Source: Ruegeria atlantica
GTDB taxonomy: Bacteria > Pseudomonadota > Alphaproteobacteria > Rhodobacterales > Rhodobacteraceae
Assembly (NCBI RefSeq): GCF_001458195.1
Contig: NZ_CYPU01000039.1
Span: 372,093-436,092, forward strand
Direction: 5' to 3'
Length of the DNA: 64,000 bases
The position numbers and the translations under genes are program-made. Every line of letters begins with the position of its first letter. Within the stretch, counting starts at the first letter, position 1. The notes below the pieces were generated by a model. The model did no database searches and was not told the origin of the DNA. It was given only the letters and a program-made list of their open reading frames with translations. Below are positions 61,344 to 64,000 of this stretch, one piece after another.

Positions 61344-61504
61344 CGCGACTCAAAAGCTGATTTAGCGATTTCACCATGTACCCCCGTCACGATGGCGTCG
61401 TGACGCAAAGCGGGGTGCATGGCTCTCGGATCCCGAGGCCGCTCGTCCTGAACGCCGGGACTTGTGGCCGGGCGATGCCAGTCCGGCGTTGAGGAGAGTC
61501 AAAG

Positions 61505-62725
61505 ATGAAAGATCTGAACAACCGCCCCGAGTTTTTCACCTGCCACAACGGTGACAAAGCGCCGTTGCCATTCAGCCGGGCTGAATACGACCGTCGCCTT
61601 GCCAGCCTGCGCGCGACCATGGCGGCACGGGACATTCCCGCAGTTCTGCTGACGTCGATGCAGAACATCGCTTACTACTCGGGCTTCCTGTACTGCTCGT
61701 TTGGTCGCCCCTATGGCTGTGTTGTAACGCAGGTTGCCTGTACCACGGTTTCGGCCAATATCGACGCCGGGCAGCCCTGGCGCCGGTCGGTCGAAGAGAA
61801 CGTGATCTACACCGATTGGAAGCGGAACAATTACTGGCGCGCTGTAGCCAGCCTGATCAGCTCTGCCCGCCGGGTCGGTATCGAGGGTGACCACATGACC
61901 CTGGCAATGCGCGACACGGCGCTGGACATGTTGGGTGGGCCGGAACTGATCGATATCGCGGCTGATACGATGGCTGCACGGATGGTGAAATCAGCCGAAG
62001 AGATCGAATTGATCAAAGGCGGCGCGCGTACTGCGGATGTTGGTGGCGCGGCTATCCACGCCGCGATCCGTGAAGGCGCGACCGAGATCGAGATCGCGAT
62101 GGCCGGGCGTGACGCGATGGAGGCCGAGATTGCCCGTGCCTATCCGGATGCCGAATACCGCGACACTTGGGTTTGGTTTCAGTCAGGCCTGAACACGGAT
62201 GGCGCACATAACCCGGTCACCAAGCGCGCGTTGGAAAAGGGCGATATCCTATCCCTGAACACTTTCCCGATGATTTCAGGTTATTACACAGCGCTGGAGC
62301 GCACTCTGTTCTTAGGCGAACCCGACGCCGATAGCCTGCGCATCTGGAAAGCCAACGTTGCCGCGCATGAGCTGGGTCTGAGCCTGATTAAACCCGGCGC
62401 GACCTGCTCGGGGATCTGCGAAGAGATCAACCGCTTTTTCGCTGACGAAGGCCTGCTGCAGTACCGGTCCTTCGGGTACGGCCACTCTTTCGGTATCCTC
62501 AGCCACTATTACGGGCGCGAGGCGGGGCTGGAGCTGCGCGAGGATATCGATACGGTTTTGGAACCGGGCATGGTCGTTTCAATTGAACCGATGCTTTGGA
62601 TTCCGGAAGGTCAGAAGGGCGCAGGCGGATACCGGGAACACGACATTCTGGTGGTCGAGGAAACCGGTGCCGAAAACATTACCGGCTTCCCCTATGGCCC
62701 TGAACACAACACGATCAGTGCATAA
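61505..62725 (+). CDS. Creatinase (creatine amidinohydrolase)
   Basis: A 406-residue enzyme that hydrolyses creatine to sarcosine and urea. It follows Pseudomonas putida creatinase along its whole length by memory: NIAYYSGFLYCSFGRPYG, SANIDAGQPWRRS, the catalytic His235 (His232 in P. putida) in FQSGLNTDGAHNPVT, GYYTALERTLFLGE, YGHSFGILSHYYGREAG and GAGGYREHDILVVEE. Metal ligands of peptidase-type M24 proteins are absent, as expected. It lies at the end of the transporter operon and 16 kb from soxBDAG, which can use the sarcosine. Start ATG follows GAGGAGAG. Confidence 0.92.
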   Translation: MKDLNNRPEFFTCHNGDKAPLPFSRAEYDRRLASLRATMAARDIPAVLLTSMQNIAYYSGFLYCSFGRPYGCVVTQVACTTVSANIDAGQPWRRSVEENVIYTDWKRNNYWRAVASLISSARRVGIEGDHMTLAMRDTALDMLGGPELIDIAADTMAARMVKSAEEIELIKGGARTADVGGAAIHAAIREGATEIEIAMAGRDAMEAEIARAYPDAEYRDTWVWFQSGLNTDGAHNPVTKRALEKGDILSLNTFPMISGYYTALERTLFLGEPDADSLRIWKANVAAHELGLSLIKPGATCSGICEEINRFFADEGLLQYRSFGYGHSFGILSHYYGREAGLELREDIDTVLEPGMVVSIEPMLWIPEGQKGAGGYREHDILVVEETGAENITGFPYGPEHNTISA

Positions 62726-62732
62726 TTGATCT

Positions 62733-62761
62733 GGCAGGAAGGGCGATCAGCCCTTCTTGCC
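62733..62761. terminator. Bidirectional terminator between creatinase and ureohydrolase
   Basis: GGCAGGAAGGGC pairs with GCCCTTCTTGCC (one G-T pair) around a GATCA loop. It lies across the stop of the ureohydrolase gene and 7 bases after creatinase. No T run follows. Confidence 0.6.
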
Positions 62762-63721
62762 ACGTTCGTGAAAGATGAATCCGATGAAGTTCAGCAGAAC
62801 CTGAGCCGCGAGAATCTGCGTGCTCTCGGTCGGGTCGTAATTCGGAGCCACTTCGACCAGATCGATCCCGACTACGTCTCCGCGTTTCGCAAGCCCCTGA
62901 ATTATCTCCAAGACATCATAGTACTGGAACCCGCCGTGGCTGGGCGTTCCAGTGCCAGAGGCGATGGACGGGCAGAATGCGTCGATATCAATCGTGACAT
63001 AATACCGGGCGCCTTCCGGGATGCGCGCCAACACGCCATCTGTACCGAGCTTGCGCACCTGTCGCACGGACAGAATGTCAGACCCACGGGCGCGGGCGTC
63101 TTCATATCCTTCTTTGGCGGTTGACGACACGTTCCGGATGCCCAGTTGCGTCATGCCCGAAACATACGATTTTTCAATTGCGCGCCGCATTGGGTTGCCG
63201 TGTCCGGCGGTCACGCCATGCCGTTCGTCCACGAAATCCAGATGCGCATCAATTTGCACGACGTGGATGGGTCCGTTTTTCTCGCAATCCTTTTCGAAAG
63301 CGTTGATGCACGGGATGTTGACCGAGTGATCTCCACCGATAGTGACGGGCAGGGCGCCTGCGTTCAGCATCTTTTCCACACCAAACTGAATGTTCGCGTG
63401 GCTTTCTTCGGTTTTGGTGTGGATGATATCCGCGTCACCGATATCGACCATCCGGACGGACGCATCCAAGTAAGTAGCATCATCCTCGTGATCATACGCA
63501 CCGGCGTGTCCAAAGCTGAACAGGGTCGATGCCTCTCGCACCGCCCTTGGGCCGAAACGCGCGCCCGAACGCCATTGCGTGCCGAAATCAAAAGGGGCTC
63601 CCATGATGGCGACGTCGGCTTCGATTTTGTCCCAATCCTCGACATACGGAGCTTTGCCAAAGGTCGATATACCCACAAACGGCAGGTTCAGGCGACCGCC
63701 GGAATATCCATGAGACGTCAT
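62747..63721 (-). CDS. Ureohydrolase, agmatinase/guanidinobutyrase-like
   Basis: A 324-residue binuclear-metal enzyme releasing urea from a guanidino compound. All six metal ligands are present: His132 (GGDHS), Asp158, His160 and Asp162 (DAHLD), Asp245 and Asp247 (DIDAFCPS). The last motif has Cys-Pro-Ser where most members have Asp-Pro-Ala, a variant that may mark a subgroup. FDFGTQWRSGARFGPRAVREAS matches agmatinase and guanidinobutyrase types. Convergent to creatinase, it shares the urea/guanidino theme. Agmatine is only one of several possible substrates. Confidence 0.88.
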   Translation of the reverse strand: MTSHGYSGGRLNLPFVGISTFGKAPYVEDWDKIEADVAIMGAPFDFGTQWRSGARFGPRAVREASTLFSFGHAGAYDHEDDATYLDASVRMVDIGDADIIHTKTEESHANIQFGVEKMLNAGALPVTIGGDHSVNIPCINAFEKDCEKNGPIHVVQIDAHLDFVDERHGVTAGHGNPMRRAIEKSYVSGMTQLGIRNVSSTAKEGYEDARARGSDILSVRQVRKLGTDGVLARIPEGARYYVTIDIDAFCPSIASGTGTPSHGGFQYYDVLEIIQGLAKRGDVVGIDLVEVAPNYDPTESTQILAAQVLLNFIGFIFHERGKKG

Positions 63722-63871
63722 TGCAAGAATCCTGTTTATTGTTTTCCCAGCGCAGCTTAATCGGGACTTCTAAATCAGGATAGGCGAAACTGGATACATA
63801 TTGCTCAAGCGCGGACTTGATTGTCCGCCTTGCCAGTGTGTATCTGGCGTAACTGCTTGAAAGGAAACACC

Positions 63872-64000
63872 GTGGGACGTCACGAACTGCCACCAGAGAC
63901 GGGTGCCTTTTTTATCAATCTGGATCGGGTCCCAGTGCGCCGTGACTTCATGGAAGCGCAGTTCAATCATGCAGGCTTGGTGGGTGCCATCCGGTTTGGC
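63872..64000 (+). CDS. Glycosyltransferase family 25 protein, N terminus (partial)
   Basis: A frame starting at GTG 63872 behind AAAGGAAA runs off the right edge after 43 residues. The segment GAFFINLDRVPVRRDFMEAQF followed by GLVGAIRFG is the start of LPS-type family 25 glycosyltransferases, which transfer sugars to lipopolysaccharide or related glycans. It is divergent from the ureohydrolase gene with 150 bases between starts and has no evident link to the catabolic cluster. Confidence 0.7.
   Translation, partial: MGRHELPPETGAFFINLDRVPVRRDFMEAQFNHAGLVGAIRFG

Noticed and set aside
63770-63970. Leftward open frame at the right edge
   Set aside because: The plus strand there encodes the recognisable start of a family 25 glycosyltransferase.

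Overview
This window reads as chromosomal DNA of a marine Rhodobacteraceae (Roseobacter-group) alphaproteobacterium. The reasons are high-GC coding sequence in tightly packed, often overlapping operons, a trgA-trgB-cysK locus next to a photolyase/cyclopropane-synthase pair as known from Rhodobacter, heterotetrameric sarcosine oxidase genes in the order soxBDAG, a C-rich hairpin of a kind common in this family, and DoeA/EutA-type enzymes. I cannot name the species.

Layout. 0-5 kb: end of a CYTH-domain gene, then a leftward degP/response regulator/sensor kinase operon, then a gene-free stretch with a possible structured RNA. 4.6-11.8 kb: leftward MocA-like nucleotidyltransferase, dimethylglycine/sarcosine dehydrogenase-like flavoprotein, CorC-type protein, XerD and two unknown genes, one of only 49 residues. 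11.9-16 kb: aroK-aroB, a site-2 protease, ssb and a lytic transglycosylase. 16-22.6 kb: a leftward oligopeptide-type ABC transporter. 22.9-34.2 kb: miaA, pyrH, a class V aminotransferase, phr-cfa (behind a possible singlet-oxygen sigma-factor promoter), trgA-trgB-cysK, a large MscS-type channel and tRNA-Ser(GGA). 34.2-38.9 kb is a scarred region: a zinc-ribbon-like frame running antisense through the tRNA, an IS5-family element without target duplication, an AbrB-type gene cut by it, its probable GntR regulator, and a LysR gene facing an alpha/beta-hydrolase remnant.

39-64 kb is a catabolic region for small nitrogen compounds. A GlxA/AraC-type regulator lies beside soxBDAG. A LysR regulator faces a six-gene operon combining a luciferase-like flavin monooxygenase, its flavin reductase, a hydrolase, an aldehyde dehydrogenase, an AA_synth-family protein and a DUF1989 protein. 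Then come an M20 deacetylase and a DoeA-like hydrolase, divergent from a canonical M24 peptidase and an EutA-like protein, a PotABCD-type ABC transporter, creatinase, and a convergent ureohydrolase. A glycosyltransferase family 25 gene starts at the right edge.

How the genes fit: creatine imported by the Pot-type transporter (inferred) would be split by creatinase to sarcosine and urea, and sarcosine oxidized by SoxBDAG to glycine and a one-carbon unit. The DoeA-like/M20 pair and the flavin monooxygenase operon look like further routes for cyclic or N-substituted amino compounds; their substrates are not known and they are the most interesting part of the window.
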